Shown piece after piece: positions 9,992 through 21,118 of a DNA stretch of 64,000 bases. Origin of the DNA: Podocnemis expansa. Lineage: Eukaryota > Chordata > Testudines > Podocnemididae. The notes under the pieces are model-generated. The model did no database searches and was not told the DNA's origin. It saw nothing but the letters and a program-made list of their open reading frames with translations. The stretch covers positions 60,558,711 through 60,622,710 of the forward strand of contig ML681963.1 of NCBI GenBank assembly GCA_007922195.1. Direction: 5' to 3'. The translations under genes were made by a program, and so were the position numbers. Each line of letters starts with the position of its first letter. Positions within the stretch are counted from its first letter, which is position 1.

Positions 9992-11630
9992 GAGAGCGAG
10001 CGAGCAATGTTGCAGTAGTACACCAACACTGTTTTGCTGACAAAACTCACTAGTATAAACCAGGCCCGATGCATGGAGAAATAGTGAGAGGAGGACTGGG
10101 GATAAGGATTACCCTGATGTACAGTTGTGAGGGATTTTTGCTGCCCCCCCCCCCCCCGAGAGACTGTGTTCAAGCTCTGAAGAGCCAGTAGGAGATAAAT
10201 AATTGCCTCTTAGCCCTGATTACATTTGCTGGCAGGGTTGGTCAGTGTATTACAGTGAGATTACATTGTCTTCTAAATAAGATCCAAGGGATCATTGCTT
10301 AGCAGTGGCGTTAACTGGCCGTTAAATGGTTGTTTATGTTTTGGGTAATGAGTCTGGGTTTAATAATGAAAATGATATTAGGAAATTATGTGCAGAGTTG
10401 GCTGATTTCAGTGTTGCAATGGAAATGAATTTTACAACTCTAAAGATGTAATTATTGGAGGTGATTATGATTTTCCTTCAGATGGATTGTTTTACTTCCA
10501 AATATAATATTTCTTACCCCAATAAGAGTATTCATAACCTATGTATTGCACTCAATTTAACTGACAGGTGCCATAAATTAACCCTCCTCAAAAACATGAT
10601 TTACATGGTTTGGAGCTAACTGATCTATTAAATACCAGCCTGATTTTATGTTGATTTCCTGGCAGTTTAGGTAAAGTGGTTTCAGTTTGCTCTATTTAAG
10701 GGTCTGCTTATCTGATCATTGCTCTACTTATATTCTACAGTTGAAGCCATGTTTAGACTGTATGATAAAGCTTATTGAAAAAGTAGTGCCAATTTATTGA
10801 AAACAGAGTGCCAGATACATCCCAGATATAACTCCACTCATTTTGGATAAAGCATTTGGCTCAGGGATTAGTGTGTAAAATGGTAAATGTTTTAATTGCA
10901 AATGTTCTGGACAATTTCTAGCAGCAGCATCAAGAAATATTTTAAAACTCTGGCATTTCCAAAACATTTCATTTATAATGCAGTAAAGAGCACCTATTGG
11001 GCACAGGGCAACATAACGTTTTTAATTCTTTCTTTCAGTTTCAGCCAAGAAAGGAATTTATTAAGGCAAAGGCTAAGTGGATTTTCAAAAGGGGAGGTTA
11101 TACTATTTCTTTAAATGAGGAAAAATCACCAGTCTAAGCAGGGTATTAATTATTTTTTTTGTCTATAAACAGCTTTGAAGACGTGCTAATTGCATACAAT
11201 GATGTGGACAAAAGAATAACTAAAAAATATCTGTCTTCTATATCATTACCCATAAGCTCTTCTAGGAGAGATCTTGTTTTCATACTTCTCTGTACAGTAC
11301 CTAGCGCAGACAGTGCAAAGCATCTGGACAGCTCTGCACCATTCTTTTCCTAACAGATATACAGAATAGAGGATATACATGGGCCATGAAGGGGGTGGGG
11401 GGGGCTGAAAAGTCCTGCATCCTGGCAATTCTCAGCACCAAAGTGGTCTCTCAGGGACTGTTATGGACCAGGTTTGCATATGTACTCATTGTTCAACACT
11501 CGCATTTGGGCTCAGGTTTTTCAAGAGCTCAGCTCCCATTTAGGTATGCAACTGAGTGACCAGAATTGTGAAAGAGCTCAGTATTTTGGATATTGAACGC
11601 TTCTGAAAGGCTGACCAATGGTGGCACAAT
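9990..11630. other. AT-rich noncoding, possible conserved element
   Basis: No gene is visible. From about 10240 to 10560 the DNA is AT-rich, free of recognisable repeats and dense in homeobox-like TAAT cores, resembling vertebrate conserved noncoding sequence. This is only an impression without an alignment. Confidence 0.35.
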
Positions 11631-12580
11631 GGGTACATCTACACTGAAGCCTTAGGTTAACTTAAGGAACCTTAAGGGCTGTGTTCACACACAGGGGGTT
11701 ATTTCGATACGGTTGTTTTGAAACAACCGTATCGAAATAACACCTTATTTCGAAATAAGTTTGTTAATTCGAATTAAGGAAAAAAAGCTCAAAGCGAACT
11801 AGCAGTTTCAGGCAACAGTTATTTTGAAACAAGTCACCGTTGTTTCGAAAGAACATGTTCGCGCGGTGTTGTTTCGAAACAATCGTTTCGAAACAACATT
11901 GTTTCATGCGTCATGTGAACAGCCTAAATCTTATTTTGAAACAACAGAGGCAGCCTCCCGAAGCTGGCAGCAGGGTGAGCTGCCCAGGCTGTGGCCACTC
12001 TGCGGGGGCTGCCTTGTGCATGCCCCTGCACCTCCCCTCAGCACCCTGGCCAGGGTACTGGGGGGGGGTGGGCCTTTATTATATCGATATGCCAGGCACA
12101 TCGATATAATAGAGCCACATGGGTTATTTCGAAAATACAGTTTCGAAATAACCAGTCATTTCAATATGATACTAGCTTTTATTATATCAAAATGACTTTC
12201 TTTATTTCAAAATAAGGAAGCTCCTTATTTCAAGATAAGAAAAACGTTGTGTGGACATGGCAACTTTTATTTCAAAACAACAGCTGTTGTTTTGAAATAA
12301 AACTCTCATGTGGACACACCCCATCTGTTAAGCAACTGGATTTATTAAGTCAGCTTAAGCCAGGGTAGACAGGGAATAGCCCTTATGTTGACTTATTTGG
12401 CCTCCAGGCTCTCTTTCAGAGTTCCTGGCCACCAGGAAGGGCTGACCTAGCACCTGCTAGTGTGGATGCAGGCAGTCGACAGGAGTTTTCAGTGTGAATG
12501 CTCTAAGTCGACTCAACAAGGTTGACTTTAAGTTGACCTAGTTAAGTAGACTTAACAGAGCCGCCAGTGTAGACAGACCC
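11631..12580. mobile_element. Harbinger-type MITE split by a second MITE
   Basis: The left end is GGGTACATCTACACTGAAGC and the right end CCAGTGTAGACAGACCC. Its right half (12340-12580) carries TTGGCCTCCAGGC, then GTGGATGCAGGCAGTCGAC, then GACTTTAAGTTGACC, the same order as the two ends of the 5280-7843 element with the genes removed. A second element (11677-12322) sits inside its left part. Confidence 0.7.
11677..12322. mobile_element. nested MITE, TTTCGAAATAA/TTTCGAAACAA type
   Basis: It starts GGCTGTGTTCACACACAGG and contains many copies of TTTCGAAA-centred palindromes, such as CGATACGG/CCGTATCG and TTATTTCGAAATAA. The right end (CATGTGGACACACCCC) is weaker. The middle (about 11950-12070) is GC-rich. 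Sister copies are at 13172, 31831 and 52121. Confidence 0.65.
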
Positions 12581-12666
12581 AGTGAGCATTGCTGAATGGC
12601 CTCATGCCAGGCTGGTGTTGGAGCTTCTAGTTGTTCAAGTGCTGGTCACATTGATTCTTATTCAGG

Positions 12667-12860
12667 TGTCCTGTGGCACTTAAAGACTAACAGATTTATT
12701 TATCGCATGAGCTTTCATGAGAGAAAATCCCACTTTGTCAGACGAAGTGGGATTTTCTCCCATGGAAGCTCATGTGATAAATAAATCTGTTAGTCTTTAA
12801 GTGCCACAGGAGTCCTTGCTTTTTTTGCTAGACTAGACTAACACGGCTGCTCCTTTGGAA
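12667..12860 (+). mobile_element. Penelope-like palindromic tail inside the DIRS terminus
   Basis: This copy is flanked by the 10-base duplication CTTATTCAGG (12657-12666 and 12861-12870), which gives exact ends. It is an inverted repeat of about 65 bases each side with a short centre (TCAGACGA), followed by a unique tail ending GGCTGCTCCTTTGGAA. The duplication length fits retrotransposition rather than cut-and-paste. It splits the left terminus of DIRS copy 1 and is therefore younger. Confidence 0.8.
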
Positions 12861-13171
12861 CTTATTCAGGTATGTACATGCCGCAGTGCACGGTCTTCCG
12901 GAAGCTTTTTGCCCTAGCCTGTCCTCATAGGGTCAGTTGCCAACACAGCCTCTGACCTGCGCTCCTGTGCAGTATATAGCTGGTGCTGACCCTATGCCCC
13001 TCCATTCAGTTTCTTCATTCAGCCCGTTGTGATGATACTGGAACTACTTGTCGTTGCAGGTTTGTAAGAGCCTGGATCTTTATTTCTTTTGTTTCTTTCT
13101 ATCTTCTGAACTCTTTGATTTCATTTAAAATGCAAGCTGCACCAGAGATCTCCTGCTCCTTGCATCTCTAG

Positions 13172-13791
13172 GGCTGTGTTCACACAGCGCTTTTGTTTCG
13201 AAACAACCTCGTTGTTTCGAAACAAAAAAAAAACGTTCACACGACGCACAGTTGTTNNNNNNNNNNNNNNNNNNNNNNNNNNNNNNNNNNNNNNNNNNNN
13301 NNNNNNNNNNNNNNNNNNNNNNNNNNNNNNNNNNNNNNNNNNNNNNNNNNNNNNNNNNNNNNNNNNNNNNNNNNNNNNNNNNNNNNNNNNNNNNNNNNNN
13401 NNNNNNNNNNNNNNNNNNNNNNNNNNNNNNNNNNNNNNNNNNNNNNNNNNNNNNNNNNNNNNNNNNNNNNNNNNNNNNNNNNNNNNNNNNNNNNNNNNNN
13501 NNNNNNNNNNNNNNNNNNNNNNNNNNNNNNNNNNNNNNNNNNNNNNNNNNNNNNNNNNNNNNNNNNNNNNNNNNNNNNNNNNNNNNNNNNNNNNNNNNNN
13601 NNNNNNNNNNNNNNNNNNNNNNNNNNNNNNNNNNNNNNNNNNNNNNNNNNNNNNNNTCCCGCTTTTTTTTCTTATTTCGAATTAACATTTTGTTAATTCG
13701 AAATAAGATATTTCGAAATAAGGTGTTGTTTCGAAACAAGTTGTTTCGACACAACTTGTTTCGAAATAACCGTGTGTGTGTGAACACAGCC
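13172..13791. mobile_element. TTTCGAAACAA-type MITE containing a gap
   Basis: The termini GGCTGTGTTCACACAG and its inverted form TGTGTGAACACAGCC are well preserved. The interior consists of TTTCGAAA palindromes. The centre is unsequenced (13257-13656). It lies between the left terminus and the gag-like region of DIRS copy 1. No clear duplication flanks it. Confidence 0.75.
13257..13656. other. assembly gap, 400 N
   Basis: This is a run of exactly 400 undetermined bases inside a palindromic MITE. Frames that cross it are artefacts. Confidence 1.
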
Positions 13792-13799
13792 CATGATGC

Positions 13800-16785
13800 C
13801 ACATGGATCCAGCACAGGCTCAGACATGCCTGGTTTCAAGCCCTGTGCCACTTGTGGTAAGGCCTTCTCAGTCAGCAGCCCGCATGAGAAGTGGCTGAAC
13901 TGCCTCAGCCAAGAGCTCAAAAGGAGTGGGAGAGTAGCCTTCTTTTGATGGCAATGGAAGCAGCCCTTTGTCCGGCCTCAGTGCAGACCACTGCATCGAT
14001 GGCATAGTCAACGCTGGCACAGAAAGCACAGTCTGCGCCAGCTCCCCCTCGGCACAGGTCCCCATCTGGGACACTGAAGAAGCTCCACTCTGGCTCTGAG
14101 GCTGTGCCGAAGACTTGGCCTCCGTGAAAAAAGCCTCACCATTGGCACAGGTCAGGATCCCTGGCACAGGAATGGGGTGGATCCCCAACCCAGAGCTCCA
14201 AAGCCCCAGGTGCTGCTGGTTCCATCTACTCTGGAGCCCTCTGAAGTAGCTAGGGCACTTGTACAGCTGCCAACTCCCACACTGCCCAGACTGGTCATAT
14301 CAAGGGGCAAACCGGCCCTGTCTTTGAGGGCTTGGCCCAAGCCCTGGGGCAGGTCTAGCCCACCTGGCACAGGAACCAGCACAAGATCTGAGTCGGCAGT
14401 GTAGGAGCTCATCCTGGGAGTGGGCATCGATGTGCCCTTCCCCCACTAAACCACTCCAGGGATGCCTGGCATAGTCGCTCCCCATCTCCAGTGCAACGAG
14501 CCGCAACACCATCAGGCTCGATGTCTGAGGCGGAGGATGACCTGCCATTCCCCCACTTTTCACCCGAGGCCTCATCCCAGGGTCAATCACTGGCACCGTC
14601 TCCAGAACCACACCACACCAGATCCAAGTCTTTATCACTGGAGGCATCCAACACCCAGCACTGGCACCAATGCTCATTGACGCCTCCACCTCCAGCACCG
14701 GCTTTGACGTGACCAGTAGAAACGCACAGGAGAAAGTGCTCTTCATCGTCTCAGCCCAGGAAGTCCCAAGCCTGGATGCCAGCTACCCCTGCACCAACAC
14801 AGCACTCCCCATCTCGGGGATCTCCAATGCCCACATGCAAGAGGGTTGATCCCCACATGGAGACCTGCACAGGAAGGTGGACCACTTCCCCACACAGGGA
14901 AGAAGATGGTCTCCAGCACACGCCTCTGCATCGCAGACCTTCAAAGATTGGTTCACACAGTGGGCTGACTGAGGGTCCTGGGACACCTTCCAAAGAGATC
15001 CCACATCCCCGGGCTCATTGAGACCTACTACATCTCAAGGGTGATGAGACATGGAAGAGTCTGATGTGGACTCAGACCTGGGAGAGGAGCCCTTGGGCCT
15101 GGGAAGAGACAATTCTAGGGTCATGTGCTCATCCTCCCCTGATGAGGTGGCCTATCAGAATTACCTGTCATTCAGGGAGGACTCAAAAGCACACCACAAA
15201 CTCCTGAAGTGCATGGCTGCCAACCTCGACCTCCCCATTGAAGCTGTGAGGGAGGATTTTTGACCTGCTCTTCAACATGGGCAAGACTGCCCCACCAGCA
15301 ATGGTGGCAGTGCCAATGTATGAAGGGATCCTGAAGATTGTCTCTGCTTGGTGGCAGACCCCATCCTTAATACCTCCAGGTTCAAAGGAACAGAAAGAAA
15401 ATACCATCTCCCTGTGGACAAGTTCAGCTTCCTGTTTACCCACCCCACCCCTGGTTAACTGGTGATGGATGCAGTAAACAAAGGGAAAGACAGGGCCAGG
15501 TTATTGCTACACCTGAGAATGAAGATGCCAAAAAACTGTATGAGTTTGGAAGGAAAATTTATTCCACCACAGCGCTACAATTACACATAGCCAACCAGCA
15601 AGCCCTCATGCGCAGATACATCTTCAACCTTTGGAAGTCTGTGCAAAGGTTCCAGGACCTCATCCCTGCCAACCACATGGTGGACTATTATGCCATTCCT
15701 GAGGAGGGCCTATTGGCAACACGTGCAATGCTGCTCGCTTCGTGGGACGTGACAGACACAGCCAGCAGAGGGTTAGCATTGGCCAGGGGCCTCGCTGGCG
15801 CTGGGCACACAGGGCTGATGCCCTGAATCCCGGCACCAGTGCCCCGGGTCTGGGGGGCGGGGAGGGCCCGCCTCTCACGGTCTCTGTCCCAGTCAGGCTG
15901 GAGATCTGGGGCCCAGCCGCCTGTGGCAGCAGAAGCCACTCCCGGCCTGTCCCCGACTGGGGATCCGGGGCCCAGCTGCCTGCGGCTGCAGCTGCCCCTC
16001 CTGGCCCTGTTCCTGGCCAGGGGGCATGGCCTGCTGGCAGGGGGCGGGAGCTGCTGGCAGAGGGCGGGGCCTGGACCAGTGCCACGGGTCCTTCCCAGGG
16101 GCAGCGACACTCCTGGCATTGGCTGTTGCCATGAGCAGGGCAGCATGGCTACAGGGGTCTGGGTTATTCCCCTCAATGCAACAATCCATCCAGAACCTCC
16201 CCTTTGAAGGTCCATTCCTGTTTGGGAGTCCTTATCTGGATGCAAGCTCAATGGCATGACAGACCCCCCCCCCCGGGCAACTCTTCAGTCCTTAGGGAGG
16301 TACACTCATCAGACAGTCAGATGGTCCTTCCAAGCACATCAGCCACAGCCCCAACACCAGCTGCAGCAGCAGCAGCAGGGAGCGCACCATCAGCCTTTCC
16401 AATGCCACCACAGGAGTGGGGCCAGAGACAGAATAGGGATGGCAAGGGCACATGAGGCCAGGGAAACAGCCAGCCCTCCCATCAGGAAAGCAACGGCCTC
16501 CCTTAGACCCAGAGACAGAGATTTAGACCCCTCACCCAAGGGCCACAGTCATCTCTGGGACTCCCACCCCCAGTCATTTCAAAACAGACTGGCCCCATTC
16601 CATCACTTGTGGTCCAAGATCACATTGGGCTGCTGGATCTTGGACAAAGTATCCCACAGTTCGCCATCCAGTTCAAGATCAGCCCTGCCCCCCAAAGGAA
16701 ACCACCCCCTTACAACATAGTTGGGGACCCCTCCCTTGAGACCCTCCTGGAGCAGGAAAGTCACAAGCTCCTAGACCTGTGTGTG
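13800..16785 (+). pseudogene. DIRS gag-like gene, copy 1
   Basis: The start reads MPGFKPCATCGKAF and then SSPHEKWLNCL, matching the cysteine motif at the start of copy 2, with one cysteine changed to W. The frames at 15051-15263 (acidic, ending in a folded-domain start) and 15608-15826 (MRRYIFNLWKSVQRFQDLIP) align with the copy 2 region MTHYIFNLWEASQKLRPAMS. It continues after an insertion with IQNLPFEG and an acidic-to-proline/glutamine-rich tail with QQQQ near 16370. It is frameshifted several times and interrupted by the element at 15784-16115. Confidence 0.65.
15784..16115. mobile_element. GC-rich non-autonomous hAT-like element
   Basis: It starts CAGGGGCCTCGCTGGCGCTG and ends GCAGCGACACTCCTG, imperfect inverted ends of the hAT CAG type. 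The 8-bp duplication GCATTGGC flanks it at 15776-15783 and 16116-16123. The interior is over 70% GC by eye and has no credible gene. It belongs with the elements at 43307 and 51744. Confidence 0.8.
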
Positions 16786-16786
16786 A

Positions 16787-17768
16787 AAGTCTGCTCCCCA
16801 GATCCAGGCTGGTGTGCCTCTGTGATCCCCCCCAATTCCCACTCCTGAACCCTAATTCACCCCATTTTGCCAAGTGACCACTCACTCCTGAGTCAGTCCA
16901 CTCTGGCCTTTGGCGTGCAATTGGTCCCAAGCAGTGGGTGGGTGCCCTCTGGCTACTCAAGGGACAGTCCCCCAGTGTGCACCCCTGGCCCCAGTTACCA
17001 CACCAGGAGTCACTGTCTACAGAGATTGGGGCCCACACCCAATCACAATACACCCAAGTTCATCAATTTCACCAAAAAAAAAATGGATTGTGCCCAGCCT
17101 TCTTCACTCACACTCTCTAAAGATCACACAGCTTTAGCTAATACAACTACAAATTTATTGATCAGATTATAATTCGAAGTGAGAATATGGCCAATCAAGG
17201 CAGAATCACAATAGCAATGAGTCAGAAGTGACCATGAGGAAATAAAAGGTAAAACACACATATTAACCTGCTATCTCTACTTAAACTGACCTCATAGTCC
17301 AAGTTTATGCTCAAGGTTTTCGGCTGTCAGATGTTTGTATAGCCAGTCTCTGCCTGAGGCCTGGAAGGGCCCAGATCTTGCTTGAAGTTTCAAGATAGAG
17401 ACTTCCAGGCAAAAAGCCCCTGGTTCTTCCCAGAGGCTGTCTTTGTCTCCAGACCCCCTCAACCCCTTCCTTTCTGGGCAGAGATGATCCCTTTGTTTCT
17501 TCTGAGCCACCTCAATTAGCATATCTTTGTTGTCTCCTCCAGTTGCTTGTTTGCTTGCTGCATGAGAGTTCTGTCTGCCCACCCCGAGTCATGTTAAACA
17601 TGCTACATGGCTATGCACATGCATGATGCTGCAGGAAACGTGATCTCATACTACTCATGTAGAATAGCTTATGAGCATCTGTAAAGAAACATTGCATGGT
17701 GTAATTGGCCTAAAGACATACAATTCCAATGTATAAGTGAACAGAAGAATTAGAACCCAGTTGTGCAT
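16787..17768 (-). mobile_element. probable LTR-type insertion, antisense
   Basis: This block interrupts copy 1 between the gag-like end (EQESHKLLDL) and the RT start. CCTGTG occurs at both edges, a possible 6-bp duplication. On the minus strand an AATAAA signal lies at about 17155. The sequence is non-repetitive, of moderate GC and without coding signal, like a long retroviral or gypsy LTR. The ends are not exact TG...CA, so the class is uncertain. Confidence 0.45.
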
Positions 17769-17821
17769 CCTGTGACACTGGAGGCAATAGAATCAGCAAA
17801 AGGGGGTGGGGCTGAGCCTCA

Positions 17822-18480
17822 AGGTACTTCTTGGTCCCAAAGGCAAGAAGGGGCCTGAGACGACTCTTTGACCTAAGAGTCCTAAACAAGTTTCTGCAAA
17901 AAATAAAGTTTCAAACTGTTTCCCTGTCACAAATCATTCCTTCACTAGACTTCGGCAACTGGTTTGAGGCCCTTGACTTGAGGGATGCTTACTTTCACAT
18001 TCTCAATAAGACCAAAACACAGGAAGTTCCTCCAGTTCATGATAGAAGATTAAACACATCAAATTTATGCCCCCTGCCCCTTCGGACTCTCACTAGCCCC
18101 AAGGGTTTTCACAAAGTGCGTAGTGGCCCACCTAAGAAAACAGGGGTAAGAATCTTCCTGTACCTGGATGACTGGCTGATCAGGGGCAGATCCAGAGACC
18201 AGATACTGTGTAGTGTCAGTTCCATCCAAGGGCTGCACAACAGGTTAGGCCTCCTCCTCCTAAATATGGAAAAGTCAAAACTGCCCCTGACAAGGAAACT
18301 AGCATTCATAGAGGCCCACCTGGATTTCAAGCAGGTGAGGGCTTCCCTCCTCCTATCCAGGTTTCAGTCACTGTCTATCATCATTTCAGAACTACACCAT
18401 GCCCCTACCACTTCAGCGAGGTGATACCTCCAGCTGTTAGGCCACCTGGCAGCCTTCACCTACATGGTAGGAATGGCACA
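17822..18480 (+). pseudogene. DIRS reverse transcriptase, copy 1
   Basis: DIRS RT copies the element RNA. This frame shows LFDLRVLNKFLQ, the first catalytic region EALDLRDAYFHI and the catalytic YLDDWLI, in family order, followed by thumb-like sequence ending LSRFQSLSIIISEL. The palm between the two aspartate regions is shortened, and the C-terminal part runs into another frame after 18424. The N-terminal part is lost at the junction with the antisense LTR-like block. Confidence 0.8.
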
Positions 18481-18639
18481 CCTCTGCCTGAGACCACTGC
18501 AATCCTGGCTAGCAGGGCTATTCCTGCCACAGTGCCACCCCCTAGACCAGGTAGTCACTGTCCCAGGGGAGTCCTACATAGCCTCAAGATCTGGCAAGAC
18601 CCAGACTTTGCATGCCATGGAGTCCCTTTTAAAGACCAG

Positions 18640-19560
18640 AACCCATCAATGACCCTGATTACAGACGCATCAGACCTGGGATGGGACACCCACATCATAG
18701 GCAGCCTTTCAGCCCAGAGGACTTGGTTGCAGACAGATACCCCTATCCACATAAACATAAAGGAGCAGAGGCTGATCTGCCTGGCAGGCCTGTCCTTAGG
18801 GGCCATGGAGCCCCGGGTGAATCGCCCTCTGTGGGGGCCCCCACTCAACCCCCCCCCCAGAACTGGGGGGCAGTGCCGGCCAGCCCAGAGAGGAGTGGTG
18901 GGCCCACTTTGCCCCTGCACCATGAGCTGGCCAAAGGTGGCAGCTGGGTTCAGTGCTGTTGTGCTCCCCCCCCACCCACCATGGCCACATGTGCTGCCTT
19001 CAGCTCTGTGCCAGAGGCAGTGGGGAAGAGGTGGGAGGCAGCGTGGCTGGGGGGGGGACAATGATATGGGCCCTAGGCTGCCTCCTCCCACACCCTCCCA
19101 ATTGACTCTGGCGCAGAGCCAAAGGCAGCACACATGGCCACGGGCGGAGGTAGGAAGAGCAAGAGTGCTGAACCCAGCTGCTGTTTTTGTCTAGCTCGCC
19201 CCATCCCCCAGATGGGGAACAGCCAGCCGGGGGGGGGGGGGGGGGGGGGCAAAGGGTTGGGCCCCACACTGCCCTGTTTATGGCAGGCCAGCGCAGGGCC
19301 CACAGCATTGCGGGGTCTGGGATGATTGCCCCTTTCACTTCCCCCAAGGATGGCCCTGCCCCCCGGCCTGTTGGGTGTTTTCGGACAAGATCAGAGGGAA
19401 AACCATACTGGTCTTAATGGACAACATGGGAACCATATTTTACCTCACCCGCCAAGGTGGGGGGAGCCCACTCGCCTGCACCATGTGAGGAGGTGACCCT
19501 GCCTGTGGGAACTGGCGCTAGAAAACAATTTCAACCTGGTAGTGATCCATCTACGGGGGG
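18640..19560 (+). pseudogene. DIRS RNase H, copy 1, split
   Basis: The segment with MTLITDASDLGWDTHIIGSL and INIKEQRLICLAGL matches the RNase H domain of copy 2 (TDAS and KELRAI). The third region, VLMDNMGTIFYLTRQGG at about 19412, aligns with SDSTAAVFYTNCQQG in copy 2, with the catalytic aspartate kept. The 570-base element at 18795-19364 separates the two parts. Stops follow downstream. Confidence 0.7.
18795..19364. mobile_element. GC-rich insertion with 8-bp duplication
   Basis: GGCCTGTC at 18787-18794 and GGCCTGTT at 19365-19372 flank it, a 7/8 duplication. It contains homopolymer G and C runs (about 19229-19250) and large inverted GC-rich blocks, so long frames appear on both strands. 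The ends (CTTAGGGGCCATGG and GATGGCCCTGCCCCC) are only loosely inverted. A hAT-like origin is inferred from the duplication size. Confidence 0.6.
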
Positions 19561-19789
19561 TGAGCAACAGCCAGGCAGGCAGGCTCAGCAGACAATTCTT
19601 TCCTTAACACAAGTAGTCCCTACGCTCAGAGGTAGCAAATAAACTCTTTGGGGTGGGGGTGGGGGGTTGCCCCATATAGCCCTCTTTGTGACAGGAGCAA
19701 ATGCAACCTGTTTTGATCACGCAGTGGCAGAGACAAGGGGGCCTTGTTGGACACCATCCTGTTAAGCTGGGAGGGCCCTCTCTTTTATG

Positions 19790-21030
19790 CCTTTTCCCTA
19801 CCCCACTGATACACAGGGTACTGTTAAAGATCAAGAGGGACAAGGCAACAGTGATCATGATAGCCCCAGAATAGCCTCAACAGTCCTGGTTCAGCACACT
19901 CCTGGACTGATTGGTGGCCCCACCCATGATGCTCCTGCCATGGGCGGATCTACTAACCCAGGATTCTGGCTGCCTCTGACGCCTGGACTTGAAGCCGTGC
20001 AATTTAACAGGCTGGAAGTTTGATGGGTGAGCTCGAACATGCTAGCTTGCACTAGCAAGGTCCAGCAAGAGAGCAGGATGCCCACCAAGAGAGCAACCTA
20101 CAGACCTAAGTGGAATCGGTTCTCCCTGTGGGCTTTGCCCAAGAGGATGCCCCCAGAGTCTCCCCGATCCAAATTATTCTCCATTACTGCCTGGAACTAA
20201 AGGACAGCGGCTTGATGTTACCCTCCCTCAGGGTGCACTTGGCAGACTTCTCAGTGTGCCATGACTCTTTTGAAGGGATTACTCCCCCCTTTGCCCACCC
20301 TATCGTTTATAGATTCTTCAAAGGGGTAGAGAGACTCAGGCCTGAGAACTGATTCTGCAATGGGACCTAAACTTCGTGCTTGAAGGGCTTCCAAGACCCC
20401 CACCCCCTTCAAACTCCTAGAATCACACACACTATTAGTCCTAGCCTGGAATGTAGCATTGTTAGTAACCAGCACATCAGCCAGAAGGGTTTCTGAACTA
20501 AAAGCTCTGTCGCTGGAAACACCATATACTTTCTCCCTCATCCAACTTAAGGTGGTTTCATCCTTCCATATAAATCAGGAAGTTTTCATCCCAGACTCAC
20601 ATGTTATGGCGAACCAGTGAAGGTGGCACACCCTTGACATCAAGAAGACACTCGCCACGGATATCAAGGGAACCAGACCCTTCCGCAGAACAACTCAGCT
20701 CTTCATTGTGATCCCAGAACACATGAAGGGTCAGGCAGTAATGTCCCAACACGTTTCATTGTGGTTAACAAGATGTATTCAGACCGGTTACCTCAGGGCA
20801 AATGCCGTCCCCCCCACCCTAGGAGACTCAGAACCTGTTCAACTAGGGTGCAAGCATTTTCCATAGCTGTCTTTACACAGGTTCCAGTTTAGAAAATAGG
20901 CAGATTGGCCACCTGGGCCTCAGTGCATATGTTTGCATCCCCCTATGCAATTGTCCAACAAGCAAGAGACGATGCAGCCTTTGGCAGAGCCATCCTACAG
21001 GCGGGGAAACCACAGCTCCTCCCACCATCC
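19790..21030 (+). pseudogene. DIRS tyrosine recombinase, copy 1
   Basis: DIRS elements integrate with a tyrosine recombinase instead of an integrase. Recognisable parts are IHRVLLKIKR (about 19810), LPSLRVHLADFSVCHDSFEG (about 20215), FFKGVERLRPEN, and near the C-terminus ASVHMFASPYAIVQQ followed by ARDDAAFGRAIL, which carries the nucleophile tyrosine region and aligns with THYSIAQQVRDDAAVGRAVL in copy 2. The frame changes many times, so it is dead. Confidence 0.65.
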
Positions 21031-21118
21031 TGAACATGGCTTGTAAGTCACCTGAATAAGAATGGATGTGAGCAGCCCATCTCAAAGAAGGCCACTTATG
21101 GGTAAGTAACCTTCTAGA

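Larger units (their letters stand above)
12625..21115 (+). mobile_element. DIRS-like retrotransposon, copy 1, heavily interrupted
   Basis: The order of parts is left terminal sequence, gag-like region (13800-16785), reverse transcriptase (17830-18430), RNase H (18640-19560), tyrosine recombinase (19790-21030) and a right terminal sequence. The left terminus GTTCAAGTGCTGGTCAC...CTTATTCAGGTG has its inverted complement at 21049, CACCTGAATAAGAATGGATG. It parallels copy 2 (26477-32575) throughout. Later insertions are a Penelope tail (12667-12860), a MITE with a gap (13172-13791), a hAT-like element (15784-16115), an LTR-like block (16787-17768) and a GC-rich element (18795-19364). All frames are broken. 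Confidence 0.75.

Noticed and set aside
2670..12580. A CRISPR-like repeat array suggested by TTAAGTCAACTTAA words
   Set aside because: The words are irregularly spaced, vary and occur in MITEs. The genome is vertebrate.
15660..16260. Long overlapping frames up to 189 residues
   Set aside because: They lie in a GC-rich hAT-like insertion with an 8-bp duplication, so they are not host genes.
18421..19194. A 257-residue frame as one gene
   Set aside because: It joins the start of the DIRS RNase H with an inserted GC-rich element, so it is a chimera of unrelated sequence.
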